This document shows positions 1-12,626 of a stretch of 43,433 bases of DNA, one piece after another. The notes below the pieces were generated by a model. It did not search any database, was not told where the DNA came from, and saw only the letters and a list, made by a program, of their open reading frames with translations. Each line of letters starts with the position of its first letter. The first letter of the stretch is position 1. Made by a program: the position numbers and the translations under genes. The stretch comes from Didymodactylos carnosus (lineage: Eukaryota; Rotifera; Eurotatoria; Philodinida; Philodinidae), in contig CAJNOQ010000683.1 of assembly GCA_905250885.1 (NCBI GenBank), forward strand, positions 1 through 43,433. The letters are read 5' to 3'.

Positions 1-975
1 AAAAAATGTCAAAGTTGACAGAAAAAATGTAATAGAGAAATTTTATGTTAACTGTTTGCCATCATTACGAGATGAAGATGATTGCTGAATACTTTTTATC
101 AGCATCCATGACTGATTTTAAATAATAATCACCATAAACAGGTAAATATTAAACTGCATCATGAACTATACTCTCACTATTCTTAGTAAAATGTTAATAA
201 ATATTTAATGATCATCAGTGATTCTTTTTATCTTTCTAGAATTTAATTAGAAGTTAATCATTTTTCTCCGTATCAAGATCAAAGCTTTTTACATTGTTCA
301 TATCAATTCAATCTTGGGCATGTTGATATTAGTCATTTTTTACGTACATTTTATCTATTTATCATTCCAAAAATATAAGATTCTATACATCAGACTAGTC
401 AGTTAAGAAAACTGTCGACATTGTGAATTATAATATACCATATGAACTGAACAATCAACAGACTGATCGATTGACAAACGTTTCGATATTGATCGAAAAA
501 CATCCTTTAAGTAATAAAACAATAGTATAAATTGGCGTTGGAACTTTTGATTTCTACATAATTAAAGTTGACTCTTTTCGCTCCCTCGACAGACGTAGAA
601 AGAGAGACAGAGAGAAATAGTAATCGGGTGTCAAATGGCTGTTTGGTTGAATTATTAATTTGCACATCAACGAATTTTGAAGTAAGGTGCAGTTAACACG
701 TACAAAAACGTTTTATTTCCCATTTAGTGTCCACTGAACAGATGAAACCGATAATGTACTAGACGATGCATTTGATATTTCCCAAACGTATTTAATTTTG
801 AATCACGCGACTACAGTTGCTTTCTATCATTTTTTTTTTTATTAGAAAGAAATTTAAAAGAAAAACTCTGTAAATTACTTTTATTTTATTTATGTTTTCT
901 AGTCATATGACGACAAAAAGAGATTAAAAAAAGTAGTAGTATACATAATTCTAGTTATAGGTTTCTCTCTTTCGT

Positions 976-991
976 ACGGATTATAATCCGT
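976..991. repeat. 16-bp perfect palindrome
   Basis: The 16 bases ACGGATTATAATCCGT equal their own reverse complement. It sits just before the (AC)n run in the 3' flank of LLGL. It could be chance in AT-rich DNA or a binding site for a dimeric protein; nothing else supports a function. Confidence 0.5.
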
Positions 992-998
992 CATCCAA

Positions 999-1020
999 AC
1001 ACACACACACACACACACAC
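999..1020. repeat. (AC)n microsatellite
   Basis: About 11 uninterrupted AC units. A simple repeat with no coding role. Confidence 0.9.
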
Positions 1021-1268
1021 TCACACGGAAGATCAAGTACGGACAAAACAAGATAAAAAAACACGAAGAAAATCATTCATATTTGAGTAACGCGCGTAGT
1101 GCGAAAGAAAAAAACGAATTCAATTACATAATTTTAAAAACCAAACGAAAAAAATACATGAGATAACGGTTAAGTAGTCAGATCAACAAAAACAACAAAG
1201 AATAAAACGTAATTTACAATAATAACATTAATTATAATTCATCAACCACGTTAGAAAGAGAAAACAAT

Positions 1269-4200
1269 TTAAGTATGAATAATTTTTGGTGGTGCAATTG
1301 GTGCTGATGTCCGTTGTGGAGAAGTTAATTGTGGTATTTGATGATCAAGCTTTGTACCATTACAATGAATTTCATTGATGGTGGGAGCCTGACGGACTTT
1401 CACCGATATTAGTTTAGCTGGTGATGTTGTCGAATGTAGGGGAATTGAAGATGTTGGTGAGATTTTTTGTTGTTGTTTTTCAACAGGTGAGATAGAACTG
1501 TTGCTAATGGAGTGACCATTGTATATTGACGATGGTACATCGGTTGAAACTAAAACATAAAAAACCGAAGACATGATTTTAAAGTTGAAAAAAAAATGGT
1601 CTATAACAGCGGGATAGAGCACGTATAGTGACTTGAAATCTTATGTACAACTCTTTTTCTAAGTCAACATTTGCCAAAATAATTTCTTGTTTTCTAGGCA
1701 AGATATGTTAATCTTACTTTTAAGTGGCGTTGATTGAAATGGTGATAACTCTCGTTCATGCGATTTACCATTGTATTTATAAACTGTATTATGATTTTCG
1801 TCACTAAATACAAGAAATGAATTCAAAAACAAATGGTAATAGTTAACTACAAGCAAAATATCATTTCTTACACTGAATTTGTTTTCGTTGTTGTATTCAT
1901 TGATGTGCTTGCTAAACTAAGATCAATAGCTGAATCTGAATTTATACTGCTGTTATTTCCACCAACACTATCTATCCCTTTTCTCATTGGTTCTTCTTTT
2001 TCATGATGGTGATTATCACCGTAAGATAAATTACTCTGAAAAAAAAATTTAAATTACAAAAAAACTCAGAAACAAGATGAGTCAAGAAATTGATCCTACT
2101 GCATAAAAAATTTGTTTATATAGTTTTCATTTGAGCCTGTAACTTAGATAGAATAAGCCTTTAGACACATTTCATTTTTAAGTATAATTCGGCATTAGAA
2201 GATAAAGTAAACAAAAAGCAACTTTAAATATACCATTAGACAGGAAAACTGCAAATTTTCGTTGTGTTTTCAAAAGATTTTATATAGAAAACCGCTTTCA
2301 AGCGATTAAATCCGGCTTTTTTTGGATCTTGGAGATTCTAGAATACTGGACAAATACACATTTTCCTAGGACTAGTTAGTGCGGAGCTATATGTCTAAGT
2401 TTTAACGTCTCTGAAAACAATATGCATGCTGTATGATCAATTTTTGAACTTCTTGCACGTACCATATTTATCTTTTGAGAAGGTGAAGAACTTGATGATT
2501 TTGACAATGGACTAATCGTTGATGAATGATGATAATGATGATTCGTTCCACTAACTGATGTTAGAGTCGAATCGTTTGTATTATCCAGATTCAGTGGTGA
2601 TGGTGATGACCTGAAATCAATCAGTTTGAGAATACGTCTGTAAAAACAGGATTTCTAATGATTCATGTAGGACAAGGTTCAAAAGTACTCTGATATTTCA
2701 ATTTGTATTTTGTTTTGTATTCTGCGAGATAAAAATATCAAAAATCTTTGTTACACTCTTTCATATCAGGGATCGTTCTTTTTTGGCACAAAGGAGCAGA
2801 GCGACTAAAGTGATATATTTATTATCGTTATTTATACGCCTCAGATCTCTGCAAGTATAGTGATATGTGATACATGTATTTGACCATACGAATCGAATAT
2901 TAGTACGGATATTTTAGTGATAAAAAATCTGAAGATAGGGTCAAAATACGTAATAATTAATTATTGTACTAAACTTTGTAATTTTAACATCGCTATTAAA
3001 GATTTTGAACAGTCACTTTAGAGTTTTGACACACTAGATAATATTGTTTTTTAAATAAATGACACATTCATTATTAACATGCAAAATCGAGTCAAAAGGA
3101 AGAATTGAAAAATATTTTTGATCTCAATTTTGAGCAAAAAGTAATCTGATATACGCTATCCGTTCTGAAGGACGTAATTTACATTAGGAAAAGATAGATT
3201 TAGGGTGTAAAAAAGGACTCCATCGTTTACGTAGAAGACGTCAAAATATTCATGAAAACATAATCGGTTTAGTGTATAAGAGTCAAATGAGTATACTCTT
3301 CTCTAATTGTTCTAATGTTTTGTTCAAAAATCTAAGTTAACGCCTAATGATTAAGTGAAGAGAAGTATTTTATTCTGGAAATTCACTTACTCGACAATGT
3401 TTTGTTTGATACTGTTAGTCTTAATTTTATTATCTTGGTCATCTCTAGCTTCACTTTTCGTTGGACTTTGTTGTTGTTCTTTATTATTATCATCATTAGC
3501 GATGGTTAAAAATGTTTGAGAAATGTTATTTGATCGCTCAATTGATTTTCTTAATGCTTTATCAAATGACAATGACACTGAATATGGATACGATGAGACG
3601 GGTGTAAAGGTAACTTCGGCTAATTCCGATGATGATTGTAAATAGAATGCATGAGAATAGGGCGTAAATTGAACAGATGACAATGCTGTTATGTCACCTG
3701 TCTTTATACAACTAAATACGATTTGACGCCGAAGTGATGGTAAACTATAAATACTAATTTCACCCAAATTACTCAAACATAATAAACATAATTCTGAATA
3801 AGACGTTTGTTGATTGACATCTAAAAGTAAAAGACGTAAGGTACAACAAACTATTATTCCACTAGTTTTAATTTTATGTGTACCTGTTTTTAATGTAAAT
3901 TGATTTACACTAACTTTTCTGACACGAGCACCTTCTGTTGCCGTTAGTTTATATTTACAAAGTGGTTTTAAACTCGGTAATGTAAAGATCTGGAAAATGA
4001 AACAACAATATGTGATTAATACGAAAACAAGTACAGAATGCGCAACAACTCACTTTAAATTGTTCTTCGGAACAAATAAGCACTTTATGAGCAATAGATC
4101 CAGTTGAGGTAGACGTAGTAGGACTTATTGTGTGCTCTTGAGATACCATTGTTGTTGTTGCCGATTGAGAAGTACTTGTTGGTAATGTTTGATGATTAGG

Positions 4201-7200
4201 AGATGATTCAATTGTTGGTATTCCCGAACCATGGCCAATGGGACGATTAGATCCATCAAGAACAACAATACTTAGAACAGGAGCTTTGTGTTTCAAGCGA
4301 ATTTCTTTAGCTTAAAAAAGCAGAAAGATTTCTTATACTAATTTTAGTCGAAAGCTTGGTAAAACTTACCCATCAAACAGGTATCATATTGCTCAGTTAC
4401 GATGCCACTGGAAGGAGGATTACCAGATCGTTGAACTGTTGACGATGTCGCCTGTGCATCACCACTCACAATGGAATAAACATAAACGTGACCACCATTA
4501 GTACCAGCCCACAATGATCGCGTGGTAGAATTAACTAATAAAACAAGTAAGTTTTTACAAAATTAAAAAAAATCATCTTTTAAAACAGCTCACCACTTGT
4601 CAGATGTGTTTGTGCAAAATAAAGACATCGAACCATGCTTATAATTTGATCATCAACTGGTTTAAATTCACGAAATTCCACTTGACGTTCAACTGGAACT
4701 CTCTAGACAGAAAAAAATGTCGAGTGTGCAAAAGTTCTGTTACTAGAGATAAAATGCATACTTCTTCTAACGGTGATGACGCTGCTGTTGTTTCGTTTCG
4801 TTTATTAACAGCTATCATCGTTTTTTTAACAGTTCGACCTTTGCGTAAACGACGAAATGACTCACGGAGGGATTTTTTTAACGAACGACCTCGATTTAAC
4901 GACGTTTCACCAGATGCTTGGACGACAGATGAAGAGGACAATGCTAGAAATCACAACGGATACTGAGAAAATATCTTCGATTTAATGTTATTCATATACG
5001 TACATGCTGGATCAAGTGTACATTTCATCGTCAACATTCGATTTTGTTTATAATTAAATATTGTAAAACCATGTGCAGTTCCCACTGCATAACTACAAAA
5101 TGAAAAGGTTAGTCTCAGATAAGCCATTAGTCTATTTATTTTATAAACGTACGTTTGTATATCTGAACATAATGCTAATGCTGATACAGACGCTGGTGGA
5201 TATAGTTGTACAATTGATGATGCAACAAAACCAGGAGGTACATGACATTGTTTTATTTTCATTTCTTCATGTCCCTTCCACACATAACTTTCACAACCTT
5301 CATCGATTAAATTAATCCTTGTTGCCTATAATAACACACAATTTATAGAATAATCGAGTACACACACTCATATAGACATGATCTACATACAGTTATACTT
5401 GTATCAACAGATTCGTTTGAAAAATTGAAAGTAAATATTTGACCGGCTTGTCCTGCTACTACTAATGTGTCAGTATTTGTACATAATGCTATTTTTTGGA
5501 TAGCTAGTCGTGCATCATCACAAAATGGATCAAAAAAACCGGTCTAAATACGTCAACAATAAAAAAAAGTTGATATTTATTTCAAATTCTCTTTTTTATA
5601 CCTTTCGAAAGGGTGGCCATGTTTCTTCTTCCTCTCCATCATCATTCAGTGGTTGATCAATTAGAAAATAATCATTTGTTTTTAATTTATATAATAATGG
5701 CATTGAAATGTCGGTCACATCCCAAAACTGTACTGAACCATCCTCATGGCTAAAGTTAATAAAAGAAATGAAATATTTTAAAATTAGAGTCTACCTATTC
5801 TAGAAAACATACCCTGTCAATAATATTTGTCTGTTACTACAACTATCATCCAAACTATTTGTTAACGTATTATTAAGATTAAAATTAGATGTATAATTAT
5901 TTATATCACCACCCGTTAATGGCCATTTCTATAAGCAACAACATCAATATGAAAATAGAGTATGACAAATGTATGCATATAAAACACTAAACTTACTCTA
6001 TCTGAATAATCATCACATTGAGCATTACCATAATTTGTTAATTTTTTATAAAATTGTTGATTAATATTACATACTAGAGTTGTACATATAACAGGACAAG
6101 CGTGAATACTGTTTAAATAAGGCAAACGATAGGATGGCCAACTATCAGTGATTAAATCAATAAATACAATTTCTTCTTTTAATAGAATAACGAGTGATTG
6201 AGGATCATCACGTGCTAATAAAGAAAGAAAGATACGTTTCTATAATATAACAAACATGACATATAGTTTTAACATACAGCCATCTGAAGATGGTTTATCA
6301 ATTGTAAAAAAATCAATAACAGGCGTTGTAAAATCAAATGCAACATGTCGTTGTCGATCACTATGATCGTGTTCGTGTTCATGTTCATTTTCACATACAC
6401 AACTAACACTATGTTTCGTTGAATATCCTGAACGTTGTAAACCACCAGAAAAGATAATTAATGAATCACCACTGAAAAAAGTAGAATATTTCGATAATGA
6501 AAAATTAGAAAAATCATTGAACATTTATCAAAAACTTACTTTCGCATTATTTTAACAAGAATTTTTTTCATGGTCATACACGGATATGGACCTAGAATTA
6601 GATAAGTTAATTTACAAGAAACTAAACTTGAAAGTGATTGTTGACAAAAAAAAAATTTTTAGTAATAAAAGTTTTTCTTTCATGAGTAGTCGTATTTACC
6701 ATATTGTTTTTTCTCATTTTCTAACGCGTTAATGTCTTCATTAGCATTCCATAAAGCATAACTTCCATCTGTATGACAAGACGCAAAATTTAATCCTTTA
6801 TTATACCAACATAAAGATTCAATTTCCTTTTAAAAAAAATGGTGAACATAAATTTAAGTAAAACTAAAAGGATTTTTCTCTGTATTTACCTGTTTATAAA
6901 CGTACATTCTGTCATGACTATTGGATGGTAGATCCCATTGAACAATTAAACAGTTTTTATAGCCAATTAATATTTTATCATCGTTTGTTGGATGCTGAAC
7001 AATTGATTGAACTGGTCCCGTATTGCTAACACGTCCATGACAATTTTCAGGTATACTAAATAGTAGTGAAGAAATACATGTACATATAGAAGAAAACTAT
7101 AGTAACATTCTTACTTTTTCATTAAAACTTCATTTGGCACAATTGGTTTGGTATTAAGTGAAAAATTTTCGATATTAAACAAAATAATATCTCCATTTTC

Positions 7201-7874
7201 AAGTCCAATTAATAAGTTTAAATGATTTTTTAATAAACATACTGCTTGTGTTTGCTTTAAATACGCTGAATTATCATCATTCGATGTACATATACGATCT
7301 AAACGCACTGTTGTTATATTCGCTGCTGTTGATGAATCTTTACTTGCTGTTCCATGTGGATGATAATTATTTATTTCTAATAAATGAATATAACCATCTG
7401 TTGTTAATATAATGAGACGTCCAACACCATTCAAAAATAGTAAATGATGAATATTACATGAACAAGAATTATTTACATCTAAACTATAGGATAACTGAAA
7501 TCCCGGTTGACCATAACTAAATTGAAAATATTCGTTTATTGATCTATTGTACAAATTGTAGTACAAAAATGACTTACATTCGAATTTCTCCAGTTTGTGT
7601 TCCAATAGCAATTAATCGTAATTGATCATCGTAAGCAATAGCTGATGGACAAGATGGGAATCCACGATCAGAAACCTAACAAAAAAATAACAACAAAAAA
7701 TTGTCACATATACACGACAGAAAAAAAGCAAAAAAATGAATCTTTAATAAAAGTGAAGAGACTAGTTTGAAATTTAGTTTAAATTACCTTGCTAAATCCA
7801 AATAGTTCTTTTTGTAATCGACGTCTTGCTTCGTTATCTTCTGGCTGTTTTCTGCCAATTTTAAATTTGAACAT
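1269..7874 (-). CDS. LLGL: lethal giant larvae (LLGL) polarity protein, complete, 22 exons
   Basis: Cytosolic and cortical WD40 scaffold that in animals opposes the aPKC-PAR6 complex and marks the basolateral domain. Exons in transcript order: 7874-7788, 7675-7578, 7516-7115, 7055-6890, 6826-6700, 6591-6540, 6471-6278, 6214-5997, 5928-5813, 5749-5602, 5543-5391, 5325-5153, 5092-5004, 4943-4762, 4702-4594, 4534-4370, 4310-4054, 3989-3391, 2610-2463, 2035-1872, 1803-1718, 1549-1269. Their lengths sum to 4014 nt (1337 aa) and every junction keeps phase. The start MFKFKIGRK followed by LQKELFGF matches the LLGL N-terminus. Later hallmarks are DGSYALWN, IIFSGG, FFDPFCDDARLAIQKIAL, WKGHEE, GTAHGFTIFNY, RCLYFA and EEQFKIFTLPSLKP. 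The aPKC target loop RSLKKSLRESFRRLRK is present, with serines 695, 699 and 703 in the family spacing. There is no R-SNARE tail, which argues against tomosyn. The protein is longer than human LLGL1 (1064 aa) because of a Ser/Thr/Asn-rich C-terminus. Introns are mostly 58-68 bp; the longest (2611-3390) is 780 bp. Confidence 0.96.
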
Positions 7875-9862
7875 TTTCGTACGAGAAAATCAATAACTTG
7901 TAAATGACGTATATTTTGGTGATATTAATAGTCTAATCTTTTTAGTAAAAAAGAGAAAAAAAAAATACGACTAACAAAATATCTAAAATAATAAAAAAAA
8001 GATCACACGTTGAGCATCAACAAACTTCATCAGCAAAAATAAATCGTTTATATAACAACGTGGTCTACTGCATTTTGTTAATCAAATAGCAAGAGAAGTA
8101 AACTACTTTGATTCTTAAATTAATTTTCAACAGTGTATCTTTCAATCAACAGATAAGTATAAGTGGAATATAATGGAAAATAAAAATTTTAGAATTTACT
8201 TGTACAGAAAACAAGTAAGATAATGTCTATCATAATAATTAGAAGAAAAAAAAAAGAGAGATTATACGAGGAAAAAAGATACTTTCTTTAATCCATGGAA
8301 ATCGTGATATTTTTTAGTACCAAGTGCTCTATAGAAAACGCGTAATCCATCAAACTATTAATCATTTCTTTGCCCACGATTCCTTCAATATACGAATTCT
8401 ATTACTTGTTAGCATTTCTTACAAGAACTAACTCTGAAAATGAGATCAAATTGTCGTTTTAGATCTTTTCTTCTTATATCGCCTGCTGCAGAAGTAAGAA
8501 CCTATAGAGAATTGAATTTCAATAAGTTAAAAATTTAAAAGAAAGAAATCAAACACACTCCAACAGTTGTTCGATGTGATTACTTTAGTTTCAAGACAAT
8601 ATTTACAAATCATCCTTGGTCTGATGTTCTCTAATTTTTAGTAAAGCTCACGTTTCATCCATGACATATAAATAAAGATTTGATTGATTGTTTACAATCA
8701 AAAAAAATAAGAAATAAGAGCTTAACTTAACCTCCTATAATATAATACGGGTCATAGTAGCGAGTTCTATTATCAAATTCATTGGTACATTGACGAATGT
8801 ACAACAAGAGACTTCATTAACGATACAAATGTTATAAAATTATAGAATAGAAACGTCATCTTTGAAAGTGCCGTTAATACAATGTATTACTGATACTTTC
8901 TGAAAGGTCATGTTGTATTACAAATATCACAAGTCAAAACAAAAGTTTTCATCATCTACATAAATTGATTTCATTAAAAATATACAAATCTACTTAATTA
9001 AAAGTATGATTTTTTAAAAATTAACTCATATCGATCTATTCAATTATTAAATAACCACATTAAATTGATGTTCTTTTAAACGTTTTTATTCTTTTCTCAT
9101 TCATTCAAGAAAAAACAAAATTACCATTTTTAATTTCTAGTTTTGTCTGATTCTATCAACCGATTTTATTACTTTTTTTAGACGATTCGAACACACATAC
9201 ATATACTAAAATATATTTAAAATTTTTTAATTTAAATTTAATTACATACAAGTGGTAAAAGACTGTTTATAAACCGAAATTTTCATTCAATGTCTATCAG
9301 AAGTGGATCATTACGTAGTTTACTAAAACAAAATCGGATTAAACTATTCGATTTTTCTAAAAATCTAAAATATATTGAATCTAAATTTTTTTTCGTTTAA
9401 AAATTATCAATTAGCTCTTCTTTCTATCAATTTTAATCTTCTTTCAAAATATATGTCTTTTTTGCTTTAACAACAAATCCCATAGACAGACACTATGCGC
9501 TAAAAAAATGAAAACAATATATAAACAAAACGAAGAAAATTTTGAATAATTTTAACAAAAACTATTTTAAAAAAAAAATAATTCATATCAAACAAGTTCA
9601 ATATCTATCTCGTTTCTAAAATACTTAATAAGATCAACAAACATTTCTAGTATATGGAATTATCATGCCATTTCTCTCGTAGCTTAAGAACTATATCATT
9701 GATTATACTACTTACGACTATATCGAAAATTAATGTATTTTCTTTTACTCTTTTATTTTTAGAAATGATGAACATCGTAGAAGTTAACTTCGACTTTTTT
9801 TTTTCTTCTCTTTTTTGTGTTCGTTCTATGTTATCTGTACACATACCGTACAGAGAGCAAAT

Positions 9863-9914
9863 GTATATATATATATATATAATATAATATATATATATAT
9901 ATATGTGTGTGTAT
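9863..9914. repeat. (TA)n / (TG)n compound microsatellite
   Basis: Two TA runs separated by a short AATATAAT interruption, followed by a GTGTGTGTG stretch. The TA part is self-complementary. Confidence 0.9.
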
Positions 9915-10698
9915 ATGATTTTAGGAAAAAGGTGATGTGCACTGTGGTACGAATGAACATGAACAATATGGAAATAGAATTCTGCGTGTGTATGTATATG
10001 CGTATAAATTAATGTAAATGAAAACGATATAAAGAAACAACAAGAGTAAATCAACCCGACAAAAAAATATAAAATGTTTAATTCTGTTATTCTGGTCCAA
10101 TTTAGTATTTAGTAGAACTGACCATGAAAGAAAAAAGAAAAAATGTTTGCTCATAGTTGCGGTCAAAAACGGTCAAGCTTTTCTCTCTTCTTTTTTTTTT
10201 TTCCTCTTTCCTTTATCCTTTAACCTCATGTCGACACATGTATCCTGTCCATGTGGCAAACAATACATTCTAATAATAGACAAACGTATGCATACAAAAA
10301 TTGTTCACTTCATTAGTTAATAAATAAGTCTTGTAACCCATTTTTTTTTTTTCATCAATCAGATTTTTTCAAGAAAAAAATACTATTATCGTAACCTTAA
10401 AAAAGAAAAACAAACTTTTCATTTCCAATTAATCCAATTTATTATCTGTATACATACATTTTTTTTATTATACTTCTTATGATCGAAATCATTGGTTTAT
10501 CCGTCAACACTTTTTAATTAAACAAGTTTTAATTTTAGAAAAACTTCTTTTTTGTTTTTCATCAATGCATAGTTAAATTTATTTCTATTTTGTTTTTATT
10601 TTCTATCAATATGAATAAGAATCTTAACATTTTTCTTTTTTAAAATAGATAGTCGATGACTAATGAATATTATTCATTATAAAAGAATTTTGATGGCA

Positions 10699-10743
10699 TA
10701 TTCATGTGATTCGTGATGCCATGCATCACGAATCATATGAATA
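10699..10743. repeat. 21-bp inverted repeat with 3-bp loop
   Basis: Two arms of about 21 bp (10699-10719 and 10723-10743) pair with a single mismatch around the loop CAT; the inner 12 bp, GATTCGTGATGC and its complement, are perfect. It would form a tight hairpin in DNA or RNA. It lies in the noncoding region upstream of LLGL, and no gene reads through it in my models. Confidence 0.8.
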
Positions 10744-12626
10744 GACTTCACTAAATTAAATTATTTTTTTATGTAATAGTGATTAGTCATACATCTTTTA
10801 CAAAAAAATAAAAGATACAAAACGTCATGTTATTTCCAATGTATGTGGGGAGGGGGGGAAACAAATATCGCTACATCTACAACAAAACTACAATAATTGT
10901 TAATATGAGATTCTAACAAATTTATTTCTGAATATACGTCAAAGATTGAGTATAGAAATCATATATTGCATACAACAAGCAAATAAAATTTTCTTTTTCT
11001 TTTCTATAGACTAAAACACTGATTTCTCTCAAGATAGTATCTAATCGCTATCTAGAATATCAGCAACATTTCTAGATCTATCTGAGTATTAAATTACCAT
11101 ACATATTTAAATCGAACAGACAAATAGACAAATAACGGACAATGTCGATCTTACACATAGATAGAAGTGCGTGTTGTGTTCTTATTGAAAAGGTTTTATG
11201 AACACATATATACAAAAGAATAATATTAAACTACACAGTTACTGATACACATATAGAATTCAATTATATATTGAACGTGTCTAGAAGATTAAGTAACTAT
11301 CCCACTAGTAAAATACATTCTATTTCATCAATCCATTTCAAATAAGACCAATTAGGAATTATACAAACAATATCAGAACATCTTGATAAAATCAAATCAT
11401 TGAAAAATATGATTTAAAAGAATTAGTATACACTATTGTAATAAGAAAACTATTTCCGTATAAAGAACAAAAAGTTGTTCATTCACTAAATTAATAAATA
11501 TTATACATAATCAAATAGCTTTAATGTTTTCCAGTCTTATCTTTTGTCTGTAAAGATTATCTATAGGAAGACAGAGCCGACAAATAAATGATCAGATAAC
11601 ATTATTCAGTTAAACAAGAAACGTAAATCACAATTGTGTAAATGACTAAACTAATTATAGATGAAAAATAACAGACCAAATGAAAAGAACCGCAAGAGAT
11701 ATCAAACTCACCTTATCCAATCTTCTTTTTATTTAGCTTGATTCAGAAATTATAAAAAAAACGCTTATTTGAGTATCAGCGTTTACCAACTGTGCAGGAA
11801 AATAACATATGTTACACAATTTGACAAATTTCAACCATGAAAAATATTAAATAAAGGAGTGTAGACACTGTAACAGTGTTTATGTAAATGCGTATCTAAT
11901 TATTTGAATAAGAATGAACGCATTGCATTATCAACATTTTCGAAATAGTAGCACCTTAAGACGTAATTAACAGAGTTTGAAATGATAACGTGTCTAAACC
12001 ATGCCAAAATGAACGGGAATATGCAGGAAATCTGTACTTACTTTCTCTGGGAAAAAAGTTCACAATAGCACTGACTGCTCACGACTGAACGATTATGAAA
12101 AGCAGTCTACAGTTGTTGAATCAGTACACTTGTCCATTTCAGTCTTTTTCCTTGTTGTGTAAATTTAGAACAGTACACAAGAAAAAGCGGTGTATACTGT
12201 AGAGATAGTCTCATCCAAATACTCTGCAAAGTCTTCCATTGGCTAAAATAGTATCCATTATGACCTGCAAAAAAAAATTGTTCAATCGCTCACTATAGTG
12301 AAATGTCACCACTATCTACACATCTTTTTCAATGGCATCTTAAAAAGAAAAAGATTGGTTTTCCAATATTTATTGACGTTATATTAGATTAGGCACGCGG
12401 TTGGTTTGTGTAAATGTTGGATTAACGACCAAATTTGAAATTTGTTGTCTCTTTGGTCAAGAAATGAGAATTGTTCTGAATTCTCAAAGAAGTTCGTTTT
12501 GACCTGTTGATTCCTGATTTTAGTATATACAGATATTTAAACAAAGCATGCTCCTCGAGCATACTGGACTTTTTAATTGTCTTATGTAGCAATGAATTTT
12601 CATTTATTTTTATTCAAGTATACAAA

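Larger units (their letters stand above)
1..1268. other. noncoding flank downstream of LLGL
   Basis: No reading frame or exon with recognisable content is seen. The stretch lies beyond the stop codon of the minus-strand LLGL gene and should contain its 3' UTR. On the minus strand AATAAA-type signals occur (TTTATT on the plus strand near 709 and 886), but which is used cannot be told. It also holds an (AC)n run and a short perfect palindrome, listed separately. Confidence 0.6.
7875..12626. other. 4.75-kb noncoding region between LLGL and the SRP68 relic
   Basis: AT-rich with many poly-A and poly-T runs and no frame that looks protein-coding. It contains the upstream side of LLGL, so its promoter and any 5' UTR exons must lie here, but I could not place them. 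Short frames at about 9650-10160 arise from the TA/GT microsatellite and low-complexity DNA. A microsatellite and an inverted repeat are listed separately. Confidence 0.6.

Noticed and set aside
3776..3850. Intron-like borders inside LLGL exon 18
   Set aside because: The frame reads continuously from TATEGARVRKV to SELCLLCLSNLGEI without a stop, and the phase sum of the gene closes only without an intron here.
1269..7874. Tomosyn (STXBP5) instead of LLGL
   Set aside because: The triple-serine aPKC loop is present and there is no C-terminal R-SNARE coiled coil; the N-terminus also fits LLGL better.
9647..10166. Several overlapping frames on both strands with IYIYIY-type products
   Set aside because: They come from the TA/GT microsatellite and A/T-rich DNA; no splice context, motif or codon pattern supports a gene.
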